DNA from: Monodelphis domestica
Taxonomy: Eukaryota; Chordata; Mammalia; Didelphimorphia; Didelphidae
Assembly (NCBI RefSeq): GCF_027887165.1
Contig: NC_077229.1
Coordinates: 204,811,753-204,875,752 of the forward strand
Direction: 5' to 3'
Length of the DNA stretch: 64,000 nt
Within the stretch, counting starts at the first letter, position 1. Each line of letters opens with the position of its first letter. The notes under the pieces were generated by a model. It had not been told where the DNA came from, did not search any database, and saw nothing but the letters and a program-made list of their open reading frames with translations. Made by a program: the position numbers and the translations under genes. Shown here piece by piece: positions 13,832 to 28,800 of this stretch.

Positions 13832-16800
13832 GTAAAGTAGTCTCAGGCAGGATGCTATGCTAAAAGGGCTTGTGTAACCTGGAGGCAGCAAAAGCCCAAT
13901 AGATAAAAGGAAATTAGGAGTCCCATTTTATTATGTGGTTCATTTTGTATACACTGAAGCAAAAAGTGGCAATTTTTCATTGGCCTGTGGTTCACTTTCT
14001 TCACTGACACAGATCCTGAATCTTCTATTCAGTGAATGATCATCTCCATGAATTGCTACAGACAAAATGATACCACTTAATAATATACCACAAAGAAACT
14101 GTGAACTGATCCAACCATTTTGGAGGGCAATTTGGAATTATGCCCAGAGGACTATAAAACTGTCTATATTTGTAGACCCAGCAATAATAGCACTATTGCT
14201 GGGTCTGTTTCCCAAGGAGATCAGAGAAAAAAGGAAAAGAACCTTTATGTTATAAAATATTTATAGCAGTTCTCTTCATGGTGGCAAAGAACTAGAAACC
14301 AAGGGGATGTCTACCAACTGGGGAATGACTGAACAAATTATAGCATGTGATTGTGATATAATACTACCATGCTGTAAGAAATGAGTGGATTCATTTCTTT
14401 AAAACTTGGAAAGAACTATATGAAATGAAGAGTGAAGTGAGTAAAACCAAGAGAACATTATATACAGCTTAAGGTTTAATATCTGAAGAATAACTTGTGA
14501 ATGTTCAATTCCAGACAATGAACAGAGGAATGGAAACACCAAAGATATAATTTATATATTTTGCTGGATGATACCTACTGTGATATGTGGAGGAAGTGGC
14601 TGAATAATTAATTATAAATAATATACCATAAGTCAAATTTTATGCACTGACACATTTCTCCATACAGATGAAAATTTAAAATCATTCCAGAGAAGGTGGG
14701 GTAATGAGAAAAAAAGTTGAAGACAAACCTCTCACTTTAGCATTTGTCTCTGGGGTTCACCCCCAGTTAATTAAAAAATCAGCTGGGGACTAACTCCAGA
14801 CAAGGCCAAGACAATGGAATCTTAATATAATTTCATTTTAGGGCCACTTTCTTCTTTGGGAAATAGGTACTTACCTCACAAGATACTCAACATTTCAAAT
14901 GATCACTTTGTGTTCATATTTCACACATTATTTGGGAGGCATCTTCTCTTTGAGTAGGGTAGTACTCAAAACTGTTACCTCCCAGGGAAAATGTGGAATA
15001 ACAAAAAGAGTATTAGATCTGAAGCAGACCTAAGGTCTTGCCTGAGATACGTGCTAATGGTGTGACCATAGATGGGCAAGTTACTTAAATTCTCTAGGCC
15101 TCAATTTTATGTATAAAATAGATAGGAATATTTGTAATGCTTATTTCCCAGAATTAAGATTTATCAAGAGAATATATATCTGAATATATATACACATGTG
15201 CATATACAAGGCACTTTAATAGCTTAAAACTATATTAAGACTTTTGTGGTGTATAGGGAGGTACAGCTAAGTGGCTCAGTGGCCTAGGCCCGGGAGGTCC
15301 TGGGTTCAAATTTGGTCTCAGACACTTCCTAGCTAGGTGACACTGGGCAAGTCACATGTAACCCAATTGCTTCCTCTTACTGCTCTTCTGCCTTAGAACC
15401 AATAGATGATATTGATTCTAAGACATGAGATAAGAGTTATTTAAAAATAGGACTTTGGTGATACCCTGTATATAAATATATTTATATGTGTGCATAAAAC
15501 TTTGTTGTTTGGCTGTTTTTCAGTTATGTCCAACTCTTTGTGAGCCTATTTGGGATTTTCTCAGTAAAGATATTGCAGTGGTTTGCTATTTCCTTCTCCA
15601 GCTCATTTTTACAGATGAGGAAACTGAGGCAAATAGGACTAAGTGATTTGCTCAGGGTCACAAAGCTAATAAGTGTCTGAGGCCAAATTTGAGCTCGGGA
15701 AGATGAGTCTTTCTAATTCCAGGCTTGGTCCTTTATCCACTGAGCCACCTAGTTGTTCATATAAAACTCAAACACAACTTTATTTTTTCAGAATTACCAT
15801 CATATCATTTAACTAAAAAGCATCTTTTAAGCACTTAATATGTGCCAGATGCCCTGCTAGAGCCTAGGGATACACAGTCCAAGGCAAAAAGGGAAAAGCA
15901 CCAGCTTTCAAGGAACTTAGAAAGAATTACTGAACTTTGAATTGGGAGACTTGGGATTGAAAACTGCCTGTGCCATGCCAACTAGGTGACCCTGGGCAAT
16001 TCACTTGCCCTCCCAAAGCCTCAATTTCTTTATCTGCAGAAAAAGCATAATATATACATTTCTGATATTTCAGAGTTGTTGTGAGGAAAGTGCTTTGCTA
16101 ACCCTAAAGTGCTCTATAAATGTGAATTTAATATTAGCAATTCATCCCATTTTCTTGGGCATAGATTGGTTATTCAAATCTTTTAATAGCTTTAAATAAT
16201 TATAAGATCATAAAATGTTGATTTATGATTTTTTCTCTTTTTTCATTTATGCTAGCTGTAGCAATTCTTTTGTGTCTTTGACTCCTCAAACATTCCAGGA
16301 GGATCTGTTGAAGGTAGGTGAAAGGGAGCAAATGCACTTGAGAGCCTTCTCAGGTGTAAGTGCTTCATGTAAAAAACAAAAACAAACTCCTTAAAAATAA
16401 ATCTTTCACTCTACCACATTAATTAGGAATGAACCATTTTCTTAAAGAAGAATCTTGGACTTATGGCCAGAAAGAACTCTAGAAGTCATTTAATAGACAC
16501 CATGGTATAAGCAGGTAGAGAGGTGAACCTAGAGTCAAGTAAACAATTTATCCCACTTCTTATAGGTTATGTAAACACGAGCAAGTCATTTAATTTCTTT
16601 GAGCCTCTCTTCATCTTTAAAATTCTTATAATAATTCCCTTAATACTTGACTCAGAGTTGTTATGAAGCTCAAGGTAAAATAAAATAAAAAAAAATAGCC
16701 CAAGCTAAGTGACTTTAGCACAATAGGTAGTGTTTTAGTCTCATAAGCTGAAGGTTCAGGGTTCCATCCTGGAAAAGAGGGTGTGATACAATGGGAGAGA

Positions 16801-19800
16801 CTTCTGGAGATAAGAAGAGTCGCTTGGTTTGGGCTTGGCCCCACCTGACAGCGATTGTCTTTTACCTTGGGGTCCCTTATTCAGTCTGAAACTGCTAGCC
16901 TGAGATTCCCTTCAGGGTAGATTCTCACAGGAACAGGGAACAAGAACAAACTTTGGAGTCTCCAATTTATAAGCTAATCCTAAAACTTGGGGTTCATCAG
17001 ATCTTACTAAGTTACAAATTTGGGGTTTCTGGATTCCATGTTGACAAAAGTAATGGTGGTGGTGAAGGATATTATTAAATTTACTCTTAATCCTAATCTT
17101 GAATATTATTTATAACAGTCTCGACAACTATTCATCCAGCCTTTTCTTGAAGCTTTCTAGTGTCAAAAGTTACTGCTACTGAGAGTATTGATTGCACCTT
17201 TGGAAAAGTCTAAACACTTGATCAGGAACCCTTCATCAATTGGACCTACCATTCTACTTGAAGAAAATTAAAACTGAGTGGTTCATTCACATTTACATAG
17301 TTGTAGATATTGTGTATATTTTTTTCCTATTTCTGCTAACTTCACTTTGCATCAGTCCATATAAATCTTTCTGTGCTCATCTATATTCCACATATTTATT
17401 GTTTCTTACAACACAGTCAATATTCACATAAAATGATTTGTCTAGTCAATCCCCAGTTGATAGACATCTACTTTGTTTCCAGTTCTTTGCTACTAAAAAA
17501 TTGTCCCTATAAGGTTTTCGTGTGTATTTGTTTGTCTCTGTCTCTCTCTATATTTCCCCCTTTCTCTCCGTCTCCTCTCCGTCTCCTCTCCGTCTCCTCT
17601 CCGTCTCCTCTCCGTCTCCTCTCCGTCTCCTCTCCGTCTCCTCTCCGTCTCCTCTCCGTCTCCTCTCCGTCTCCTCTCCGTCTCCTCTCCGTCTCCTCTC
17701 CGTCTCCTCTCCGTCTCCTCTCCGTCTCCGTTTCTGTCTTTCTCTATATACCTTTATCTCCGTAACCAATGTGATCAATAGAGAGACAACTTATTGGGCC
17801 GGATGGCAAAATACAAGAGGGGAAGTAATGCATAACATCTGGAATGATAGGTTGGGAATACTTTCAAAAGCTAAATTGAAGAGTTTATATTTGATCACAA
17901 AACTAATAGGAAACCGAAACCAGTGAAATTGGGTAGAGGCATGTCATTGGTCGTGATCCCTTTGGCAGCAGTGTGGAGGATGGTCTGAACTGGAAAGAAA
18001 CTTAGGGCAGAGAGACCGATTAGGAGACACAGAAATCTACATGAGACATGAAGAGGGCTTGACCTAACGCAGTAGCCATGTGAGAAGAGAGATGGGTCTA
18101 ATGAGAGATGTTGTGGTAGTAACTGTAAAATGTGGCCATTTATTGCATATTACTTTTGAATGTTCTAATTTGCTTGCAATTTTTGCTCCTTCTTCCTAGT
18201 CTTTGACTACTTTCCCAGCTAATTTACTCAGTGAAGCCTTCCCAGATCTCTCTAGTCAAGAAGATCTCTCTCTTCCCTGTAGCACTTTATACTCCTGTTT
18301 AGAGATCCCCTAGTGCTAGTAAGATCCAGTCTTAGAGTATCAAAGGTTCAGAGGTAGCTATGGGTGTCTTAGTAAGAACAAGTTTATTGACACCTTTCCT
18401 CCTAAGCTTTAGGATTAGTGACACAGTGAGGCAATCAAGGTAGCCAGTATCTCTTATTAAATGTCAGTTTCAATTACCTTTTCAGTAATCCAAGGCATTT
18501 CCCTTGGCTACTATCCTTTAGTCTTTCTTTGTTAGGTTTAAAATCTTTGGCTAGTCTTAGTTAAGTAGATTTCTGGGCTTAATGGAAAAGGCAAAGGAGC
18601 AACAACCTACCAGGCAGAACTTTGATTTAGCTTTAGTTTAAGGTGAGAGGAGGTGGTGCTGATGGGGATTTGCCATTCCCTTAGTCACTCTAGAAATAAT
18701 AAAAGCTAACACTTCAAAAGAGAACTTTACATACTTTATCTCAGTTCCTCACAATAGCTCTAAGGGAGGGAATGCAAATATCTCCCCCATATTATTAATG
18801 AGGAAACTGAAGTTCCAAGAAGTTGCTACTTTGCTCAACATGATATTAGCAGGCAGGACTGAGGGGAAAACTCAGGCTGTCAGACTATTGGGATGGATCA
18901 GATATATTATTACCTCCATGCCTGGCTAGGTGGGATTCAGACCAGCAGTAGAGAAGGGGGAAATAGTTGAAAGGTAAGGAATCAAACATTTTATGTACTT
19001 AATGTGGTCTAAATTATATTGATCAGTTGTTTGTCATGCCCTGTTCTTGGTGAGCCCATTTGGGGTTTTCTTGGCAAATATCCTAGAGTGGTTTGACATT
19101 TACTTCCACTCATTTTATAGATGAGGAAACTGAGGCAAACAGGGTTAAGTGACTAGCCCAGGGTCCCACATATAGTAAGTGTCTGAGGTCAGATTTGAAC
19201 TCAGGACTATGAATCTCCCTAACTCTAAGCCCTGTGCTCTGTCCACTGTGCCACCTGGATGCCCCTACATTATGCAAACTGTTCCAACCATTTTAAGGTA
19301 GTTTTAAGCTTTCCTACACTAAAACTTTTGGGACACTTTGAAGTTTTAAGCAACTAAAGCTTAAAACTGCACTGAAACTTTTGGGACATTTTATATTATA
19401 CTTAGTTATATGCAAGTTACATCCTATTCTAGATTATAATTATTTGTGTGCTTGTTATATCCTGTGCTAGATTTTTATAATCATCTTGAAGGATCTTGGT
19501 ACTCTCATTTCAGTGATTAGTATGGGGTCTACACAGTAGGCAGTTAACACATACTTAAATGAGTTAACTTTGATATCCATATCCTCTAATCATTTTAAAT
19601 TATTTCTTACTATTTAAGTTCTGGCTTTATTCTGTATGACACATTCTTTCTGTATTTTATTTTATTTTTTTCATTTTATTCGCTACAATTACATTAATTA
19701 GACATCCTGCATACAATTCTGCTGCAATTCATGATTCTTTTTTAAACCCTTACCTTCTGTCTTGGGGTCAATACTGTGTATTGGCTCCAAGGCAGAAGAG

Positions 19801-22800
19801 TGGTAAGGGCTAGGCAATGGGGGTCAAGTGACTTGCCCAGGGTCACACAGCTGGGAAGTGTCTGAGGCCATATTTGAACCTAGGACCTCCTGTCTCAGGC
19901 TTGATTCTCAATCCACTGAGCTACCCAGCTGCCCCCCAATTCATGATTTCTATACTGATTCTTTTTCATCAAATAATAATTACAATGTGGTTTTGGGCTT
20001 TACTCTAAAACTAACTTCTTTCAGGTTGATGGCTTTGAGAAGGGAAGAAAAGGAACAATTTCAAGCAAGAACATTTCTGAAACAAAGTAAGAAGCCCTTT
20101 TTGTTTATATTAGCATTAAGCCAGAGCCTTAATTAATGCCACATTTCTGCTTTTAAAATATATTTTTTTCACAACCTCTTCTTAAAAAGGAACAAAGAGA
20201 AATTTCTGTGTGGCCAGAAAAGAATATAGAGAACAACTTATCATATTAGATAGTGATGCCCTTAAAGGTACAACTGTCAAAGAGGATTGGGCATAGTAGA
20301 AAAATGCAGACTCTGGTTTTGCACTAATGATGTTGTACCAATAAGATAACCCTAACAGTTATTATAGAAGCCATTCCCTTGGCCCTTCACAGATCTTGCA
20401 TTTGATTTCTGTCCTAGAGGACAGTAAAGGGCCTGAAAAGGAAATGCTTCCCCCTGCTGTTTATCACCCTAAATACTTATACCTGGTCACTATTCAGACT
20501 AGTTTAGACTAATGAGTCATGCCACTATTCTGAATATGGTGATAGTCTAATTTTTTAATCGTTGATTTAGCAGCAAAGGAATGATCTTTGCAAAACAACC
20601 TAATATCTTATAACTTAGGGAAAAAGCAGTATTGGATATGAAAATTCTTGTTCCATACCACTGCAGAAATAGGTGACATGTTAAGTTAATTTGTTCTTCA
20701 ATCTCTCCTTAAAATCATGAAAGAATAGACAAAGTTAATTAACTGTAGTCACTTAAGTAACCAGCTCTGGCTGGGGTTTTGCCTTACCCTATCCTATTTT
20801 CTATCTATTTACCTTCTTTCTAACTGATACAAGTATATATCACTGTATATAACATGAGGTTGTTTTTTTTTTAAATATGGATACTAAATATTTAAAATGT
20901 CAAAACATAATATGTAAGGGAATCTTTTGAGAAATCTTTGAAAATTATTACACCTTCCCTTTAAAAAATCTATTTGTAAATTTAGATGGTTATTATAGGC
21001 TATCTCTTCTTTTCTATCCTAGTCACATATGAACCTTGTCATGAAATAGATGATAACAGCATCCCTCTGGGAGAATATCATCCAATGATATAATTTGGGA
21101 GTGGATCCTCATTCAAGGATTTGAATGTTAGAAACTATAGCAAAGATATATAGCAAACATAGACCAGCGATTTAAACTAGTAAAATTATGCCAAGTCCAG
21201 TAAAAGGGTCATAAACTTATAGAAATAGTAACTCGTATTTAAATAGTTTTAATAATAGATTGTAAAGCAAAAATTGCTTCCCATATTGACTTACAAAACC
21301 ACAAATTAACATTATCTAAATTGCTTTGTATTTTTATTTATTTTGTTTGAACATTTTCCAATTTTCCTTGGATCACTCCCACCCCCCACTCAGGGGTGCC
21401 AAATAGCAAATTTGGCACCTCTGCTGCAAAGTATATGCATGGTGCCATAAAATGTGGCTATCTTATGTTTGTTTAAAAATTAAAATGCAAGATTGAATTA
21501 AATGTAATAGATCATTTGCCCTTTTAGACTCTAGAGATCCTTTTGGGGATTTGAATGTCTAAGAATCCTACAAAAAGCTCTCTAGGGAAGTTTGAGATTG
21601 ATTTATTTTTCCTGTATCAATAAGTGGCATTCAAATAATTTTCTTGACCTGAGAATTGGTTATTATCCTTCAAAAAGATCCTTCAATTCATAGCTTTCTC
21701 CACTAGATGGTAGACTAGTGCAACCATCTTATGCAGTAGTTCTCAATTTTTGTTCATTGCAGAGACTATGGGAAAACTCGGCCCACTAGACTCCAGACTC
21801 CCTCCTTCACATGCAATTTCCAGGATGCTTAGATGAAATTTTGCACACACCCAAGAGAATCACTGGTTTAATGATCTACTAAAGATTTCAAAAATTGTAA
21901 AATAGGTCTATGATTAAACTTTGCAAGATTTTTAAACCACAGGATTTCAAGTGAGATGCCCCAATACCATGTTTATTCAGAAACTTTAAATTGGCTATGG
22001 AGCTTTATTCATATAGTAGTTCTTTGATACTTTTGTTTTTAAATATGTGTGTATATATACTTTCCAACTGGATTTCTCATTGTTCCCTAAATGCTCCCAT
22101 TAATATCCTCATCAAGTACATAATTGTTGTGAATTTGTCCTTGCATATCCTGCATTTTGCACATTTTAATAAACTTGCTTTTTCAGAGAGAATCCTTATG
22201 ACTTTGAAAACTCTTCCGATACTGTGTACTCTCAAGTGGTAAGCTGACACAAAAGAGCATTCTGTATTTTGTTCTGTGTTTTCAAGCTCTATGCAAATTT
22301 GAAACCATTTTCTAAGAACTTACCTGTGCATTCAGCATTCAGGTTAATTATATCACTAGATATTGTCATTTCCTTAAGGCATCTTAATTGGAATATTTTA
22401 AATTTCTTCTAGTTATGTGTTCTTCTAACTCCCATTATTGCAGGAGAATTTGTTAAGAGCCTAATCATCCACAGATTAATGAACTAAATATTTTTGGCAT
22501 TAATCTTAACTATCAGGAAAACAATCAGAGCTAAACTGAACATTTTCAAAATGTTCCATTAGTGTTTTTTTCTATTCAAGATTATTCTAGCTACAAAGCA
22601 CCAAAAACACTAGCTTAAATTGTTGCAATACAAGGCCATTAGGAAAAATGTCTTCAGCATAAGAATGCTCTTGGACTTTCCATCTCCAAGATAAGTTTTG
22701 GTTGATACTTTTTCCGTGATTTAGGAAACTCAGTAAAGAGATTGAGAACTTTTCCAGAATTTAAGAGATTTGCTTGCTGTATGGAGAGTTTCAATGGCTT

Positions 22801-25800
22801 TCCCAGGATCAGGTAGCAGGTAGTTGGCAGAGGCATGATTAGAGTCCAGGTCTGTTTGACCCCAGGGCAAACTGTCCTTCCATTATGCCATGTTACCAGG
22901 AAGAATAATTTTACTTATTTATATCCCAAGAGTAAACTTGATTTTGTTAAATTGCTTTCTATGGAATGGAGAAAAAGCAAAGCTCCTACCTCATGGGCTA
23001 CTACTTATCTCTACCCCCCAGCAAAAAGTGACATCATAGTCCTTTTTTCCTCTGCTAGAATGAAAGATCTGAGTCCAAAAAGCTGCCAGTGCTCAATATT
23101 ACTGTATTCTTTTAAGATCATACACTTTTCAATTTCCTTTTAGGTGCTATAGATGACTGCAATTATATGTGAAATGGTTTTGCTGTTTAAAGTCTCTTTT
23201 AAAGTATGTTAGAATTTATTGCTCTTAAATTTATTTACAATTTAGGAAAGTCAGTAAAAGTAATGACAGTTCCATAAAATAGGGAAGTGATATCAAACTG
23301 CTTTTGAAGACTGAAATGTGATTTACCTTGGCTTGTGTTCTAGGTTGTTGAAGCAAAGCAGAGGATGTTAAGCCACAAAATGTCATCCTTGAAAAAGAGG
23401 TGTGTTGTAGGTGACTACTAGAGTCCATTAGAATACTAACAAGTGTGTTGTAGGTGATTTACTAAAATAATACAATGTTAGAGCTAGAAATAATTTTAGA
23501 AAATTTCATTTTACAGTTGAGGAAAGAAAAGTCAAGAGGTGAACTGACTTTCTAGAAGTAATCTGCCTTTGACAGTTTAAGCCCTATTAAACCACTTTTT
23601 AATTTTAAAAACAAAAAGGAGCCTCGACATTCAAAGGTCCATATTCACAGTCCTGTTTGTGTTTTCACAGTGGGTAGATTTCTTTAATTTTTCAGATGAT
23701 CTTTGTGGGTTGGGTACTCCCTCATGGTAGATTACAATCCCTCCTTTCTTGAGAAAAAATCTCTAGCAGCTTCTGTGGCAAAAACTGTCATTCACTTGGT
23801 GACTGCCCTTTCAGTGATAAGCTTCTTTGAACTAGAACACTGAACTGCACTCCAGAAAGATCTGATTTCAATTCTGACTTCAAATGCTTGCAAGTCACTT
23901 GAACCCTCATTTTCCTCAGTTTCTTCATCTGTAAAATGGGGATAATGATAGCACCCACCTCCCTAGGTTATTGTGAGGATCAAATGGGATAATTATAAAA
24001 TATTTAGTACAGTGCCTGTCACATACACACTATATAAACATTAACTATTATTATTATTAACTACAACTAACTAGCTACTCAGAAGTTGAATGCTCCTCAA
24101 TGCTGTGCATATTCTGAAACCTTTCCTAGTTTGCTAGGATTTGCCACAACTTGGACTTAATTCACATAGCCTTCAAGTGCCATGGGTCAATTTTATGATA
24201 TGATAAAGGTCAGGTTAGAACCAAAAGGAGGGCCGTCCTGTTAGGACAGGATGTAGTACTGGAATCATTTGAAGAAACAAGGTACTGCACTTCTCATCTG
24301 CCTTTATTTAACCAGTCTGATTGCCAGCATGATCTTCCTTTATCCACTTAAAGTATCATAAGACAGCATGGTATAGTGAAAAGAACAGTGCATTTAGATT
24401 GAGATAACCTGAGTTCAAATCCTGCCTCTGTCATTTACCTATGTGACTTTGGACAAGTCCTTTAACTCTCTAATCCTCCATTCCCTCATTTGTAAAATAG
24501 CTGTAAGACCTCTTTCAGCTTTGACTCTACAATCTAAATATATAAACAAATCAAGTGGGATTATAGGGCAGGGATTCAAACTGAAATCGATGAAAATTCA
24601 CCTGTTTCTTAGAAATTTAATGGAATTAGAGATTCTAATCACAAATACTTTAATCTTTCCATTTTAGTTCCAGAATTTTTCTTTTGAGAGGAAATCTTCC
24701 ATTTCAGTAAATATCATATTCTTTATTTCTCAGTCACTCAATCACAGAATTTGAGAGTTGGAAGGGATCTATCTGTCTATCCATTGATGAAAGGAATTCC
24801 CACCATAACATACTCCAGAAGAGGTCAGGCACAAAGACCTCCAAGAAGAGGGAACTCTTCACCACTTGAGGCAGCCTCTCCTACTTCAGAACAGACCTAA
24901 ACGATAGGAAGATTTTCTTGACAATGTAGCCTCCAGATTTAAAGTGACCCCATGGGCATGGGTGAAAATGTGAGCTGTTGTCCACTATCTAAGTTAAAAC
25001 AATCAGCATTGCTACTGCTACTTTTCCCCTTTGACTTTTAACTTTGATTGGATTTATTAAATCGGGCAAACTAGACACATTATCCTTAAATGGAACTTTT
25101 AATTTTTTCAAAAACACTTTTGCCTATTTGACTTTGATCATCATTTATGGGGTTGGTGGGTCACTAAAATCTCCCTTCTGTGCCTGGTTAAGAAGGAAAG
25201 GTAGTGGAATGAGTTGCTTGCAGTCACATATTGGCATTAGCAGGTCTAGACCTCAATTTGACTCCCAGCCCAGATTCTTTACTCTGGTCCCTGTTTATAC
25301 TTGGAAAGGTGAGAATAACAAGAATCAAGTTCAGAATGAGACGTAAGCAAGGCATTGTTGATACTCCTCTGTTAAGTCAATTACTAAAAACAAAACAATT
25401 GTCCCAGTTTCATATAAATCGCCTTTTGGTATAGAACATTTTAAGGTCAGAATATGTGTATAGTTTGTCTTATTTCCAGGTGAGGCTAACCTTTTGGCAG
25501 GCAGATTACGCCTCAATATGTCACTTCTTGAGTGCCCCAAAGGCCAACTCCAAATATTTTCCATTACTTACAACAAAGAATGCTAGCCACTTCTAGAGGA
25601 AGAACTATTGGAGACAAATGCAGATTAAAGCATAATATTTTTCATACTAGTTTATTTATGGTTTGATTTTATACAAGTATTCTCTTACAACAATGACCAA
25701 TAGGGAAGCATGTTTTATATGATAACACCTATATAATCCAGATCAAATTGCTTACTAATCTCTGAGGGCAGGGAGGGAGACAATTTTGATCTTACATTTT

Positions 25801-28800
25801 TGGAAAACATTTGCTGAAAATTATTGCATGTAATTGGGAAAATAAAATATCTTTGAAATTTAAAAAATGTATTTCCATTCTACTGAAATTCCACTGTCAA
25901 TGCCCCTTCTTTGAATTTAAAGCATTATGTTTACAGAAAACCTTTATTAAGGCAGCTAGGTGGAATTAAGGATGGAGTCCTAGACCTGGAGTTGGGAAGA
26001 TCCAAATTCAAATTTAGTTTCAGCCACTAGCTATGTGATGCTCGGCAAGTCCCTTGACCTCTGTCTGTCTTAGTTTCCTCATCTGCAAAATGGGAATAAT
26101 ATTTAACTCCAAGGGTTTTTGTGAGGATAAAATTAAATAATTTGTAGAGTTCTTTGCTAGTTATTATTATTGTTCAAATGCATATGTTGCCTAGGAAGCA
26201 TAATTCATCAGCATTTGAAAATGGATTTGTTTATATGATTACTGTCTGCTAGCAGAGAGGATGAGAGAATGGTGGGGTATAATAAGAAACTTAGAAAAGG
26301 GTAATGGAGTTGGATAAGTTTAGAGCATGAGTGCTGCTCAGGAAAGGTAAAGCTTGGAGAAGATTTGAAATAGGACTCCTGAGAAGTCAGGAGAAAATAC
26401 TAGGTCAGTGAGCAGGAAGTATAGAACACAAAATTTACTTAACTTACAATTTTTGCTTAGGGACAGCTCTACTTTCAGCAGTTACAAAAGCCAAGGCAAA
26501 GGAAAATTGGTAAGTACAGCTTATACCAAGTATTACTTCTATTACTCAAGTGGCTTTTCCCTTCTTTAGGCCATATTGACTGCTAAAATGAATAACTTTT
26601 GAAATGATGTTTCATATGCTTCAAATGGATAATTCAGGAAGGAAGCCACAAATTTTAGCATATGGTTTCTTTAATATCTCTTCACTCTCCCCACCATTTA
26701 AAAAACAACACAGGGCAGCAAAGTAAAGGAATACAAGTAATACTATTTACATAAACTCATTTGCAACAAGTTATAAAGGATGATGGAAGGCTATGTTTGA
26801 TATCATCTTTTTAAAAAGAGCAAGAAGCCTTGAAGGAAACAGTGAATTTACAGAAAGGTTTGTGTGAGACCTAATTAAGCCAGATCTCCAAAGGATATAC
26901 ATATAAAGGAAAACAGAACTACAATAACTTGTATCACAAACTATATTCATCTTGGGTAACAACAGAATCAACAAATTTGGACTCCAGCATCTTCCTTACA
27001 TCTTTTTAAAAATACCCTTCTACCTTAGAAGCAGAACTATATATTAGTTCTAAAGCAGAAGAGTGGTAAGGACTAGGTAATGGGGAGTAAGTGACATGGC
27101 CAGGGTCACACAGCTAGGAAGTATCTGAGGCCAGATTTGAATCAGGACCTCCTGTCTTTGCGCCTGGCTCTCAATTCACTGAGCCACCCAGCTGCCCCCC
27201 TTTATATCTTTATGGAAGAAGGTAGAAGAGGCTTTCAAGAGGATGAAGATGGAAAGAGCAACTGGATCCAGACCAAGGAGGCAACACAGTGTAGTAGAAT
27301 GTAAAACTGGCTCTGAATTTGGCTGGTCTCACCAATACTCATGAAACCTTAAAAGACCTCCCGTACATTGGGTAGATCCTCCTTGGGGGAGTTTATGGGA
27401 TTTGATGGGCAAAAATCATGTAATATGAGACAGTTCAGCCAGATCAATATATGTATCATTTGTGAATATTAGCTTACTTGAATATAGGAAAAGCTGCCCC
27501 CAAATGGTGCATATCCCAACGTAGACAAACCTTTTCATCTTTATGGAGATGAAAGTATGTTCTTTCATTATAGGGGGGAAGCCTAAAGGAATGTATTGTC
27601 TACTCTGTGCAAGACATTTCTCCCTACTGTCATGAGATTCTGTACTTGTACACCAGAACATATGACACAATGACTTTCAGGACTTTGGATGACTGTTTCC
27701 CTTCATGTAGAAATGGAAGAGGATAGGAATATTGGTTCAGAAAGCTTCTTCTGTGGTTCTCTGCTGTCAATTTGGGCATAACTCTTTGGGGGAAGAAATG
27801 AGCCTCAACACAAAGATAATCCTCTCAGTAGCCAAAGTTAATGAAAAAGATGATCTATCCTGCTTTATGAAAGTGGTAGGTGAGCTAGTGAAACTGCTTA
27901 ACTGGCATTTATGTAGCATGTTAAGATTTGTAATGCACTTTTATATGCATTATGTTCAGCGAAAAATTATCCCAATTTTACAAATGAGAAAACTGAGACA
28001 TGGATGTTAAACTGACTTGAGTGTAGCTAAGTGACTAGGGTCACACAACTAACTAGTGGCAGGATTTGAGTCTAGGTCACTTGACTAGAGGGCTAATGTT
28101 CTTCCCACTGAACCATGTTAATCCATTTAGGAATTATATTTGATGCCACAAGAAAAGCAAACAAGAGGGTGTCTTTTTCTTTCAAGGTATTTGTCCTATG
28201 ATTAGAATGGACATTGAATAGTGTTATAGTCAGAACATGTAGATTTCCCATGAGCTTGGTTAACTGAGTCAAGAATAATTAGTTTTTCTCTGCTTAATTA
28301 TTTTTTTCAAAATGTGAATCTTTAATGAAACCTAGCCTGTTAACTACTTGTTATATTCATAAACAATACATTATTAACTAACACAAAAAACCAGAAACAC
28401 ATTGACATAGTTGATTTTCATTAGTTTTTCATAGTTCTTAGAGGTGACCCTTTGTGCTGAAGCCACCCTTTACATATTTATGTATACTTTACTGTCTTTA
28501 TACTATTTATACTTTCTCTTCCCATTTTCCCCACCAGATTGCTTCTACTTTTCTCTTCCTCTCAAATATTTACTCTCTCCCTGTGTTCTTACTGACTTCT
28601 TTTCTGCTGCCTATAAACACACCCAAGTTTTCTCCATCCTTAAAAAAAAAAAAAACCTCTCACTATGTACCCACTATCCTCACTCATCTTTTGGCTCTTG
28701 TTCTATCTTTTTCCTCCTCTTTTCAAAATTCTTGAAAAAAAAAAACAAACAACTGACTATACTTGGTGCCTCTATTTTTCCTCCTCTCATTCTCTTGTAG

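Noticed and set aside
14174-14206. Perfect 13-bp inverted repeat with 7-base loop
   Set aside because: Explained by the L1 ORF2 sequence, which carries this palindrome-like stretch as part of the element.
17373-17926. Long open frames on both strands over 17.4-17.9 kb, including Ser/Pro/Leu-rich and Arg/Gly/Glu-rich repeats
   Set aside because: Produced by the 11-bp tandem repeat; no start context, splice signals or homology.
21023-21090. Acceptor-like tatcctag followed by acidic codons as a possible SYCP2L exon
   Set aside because: In the phase required after exon 9 it meets a stop at once, and no donor follows.
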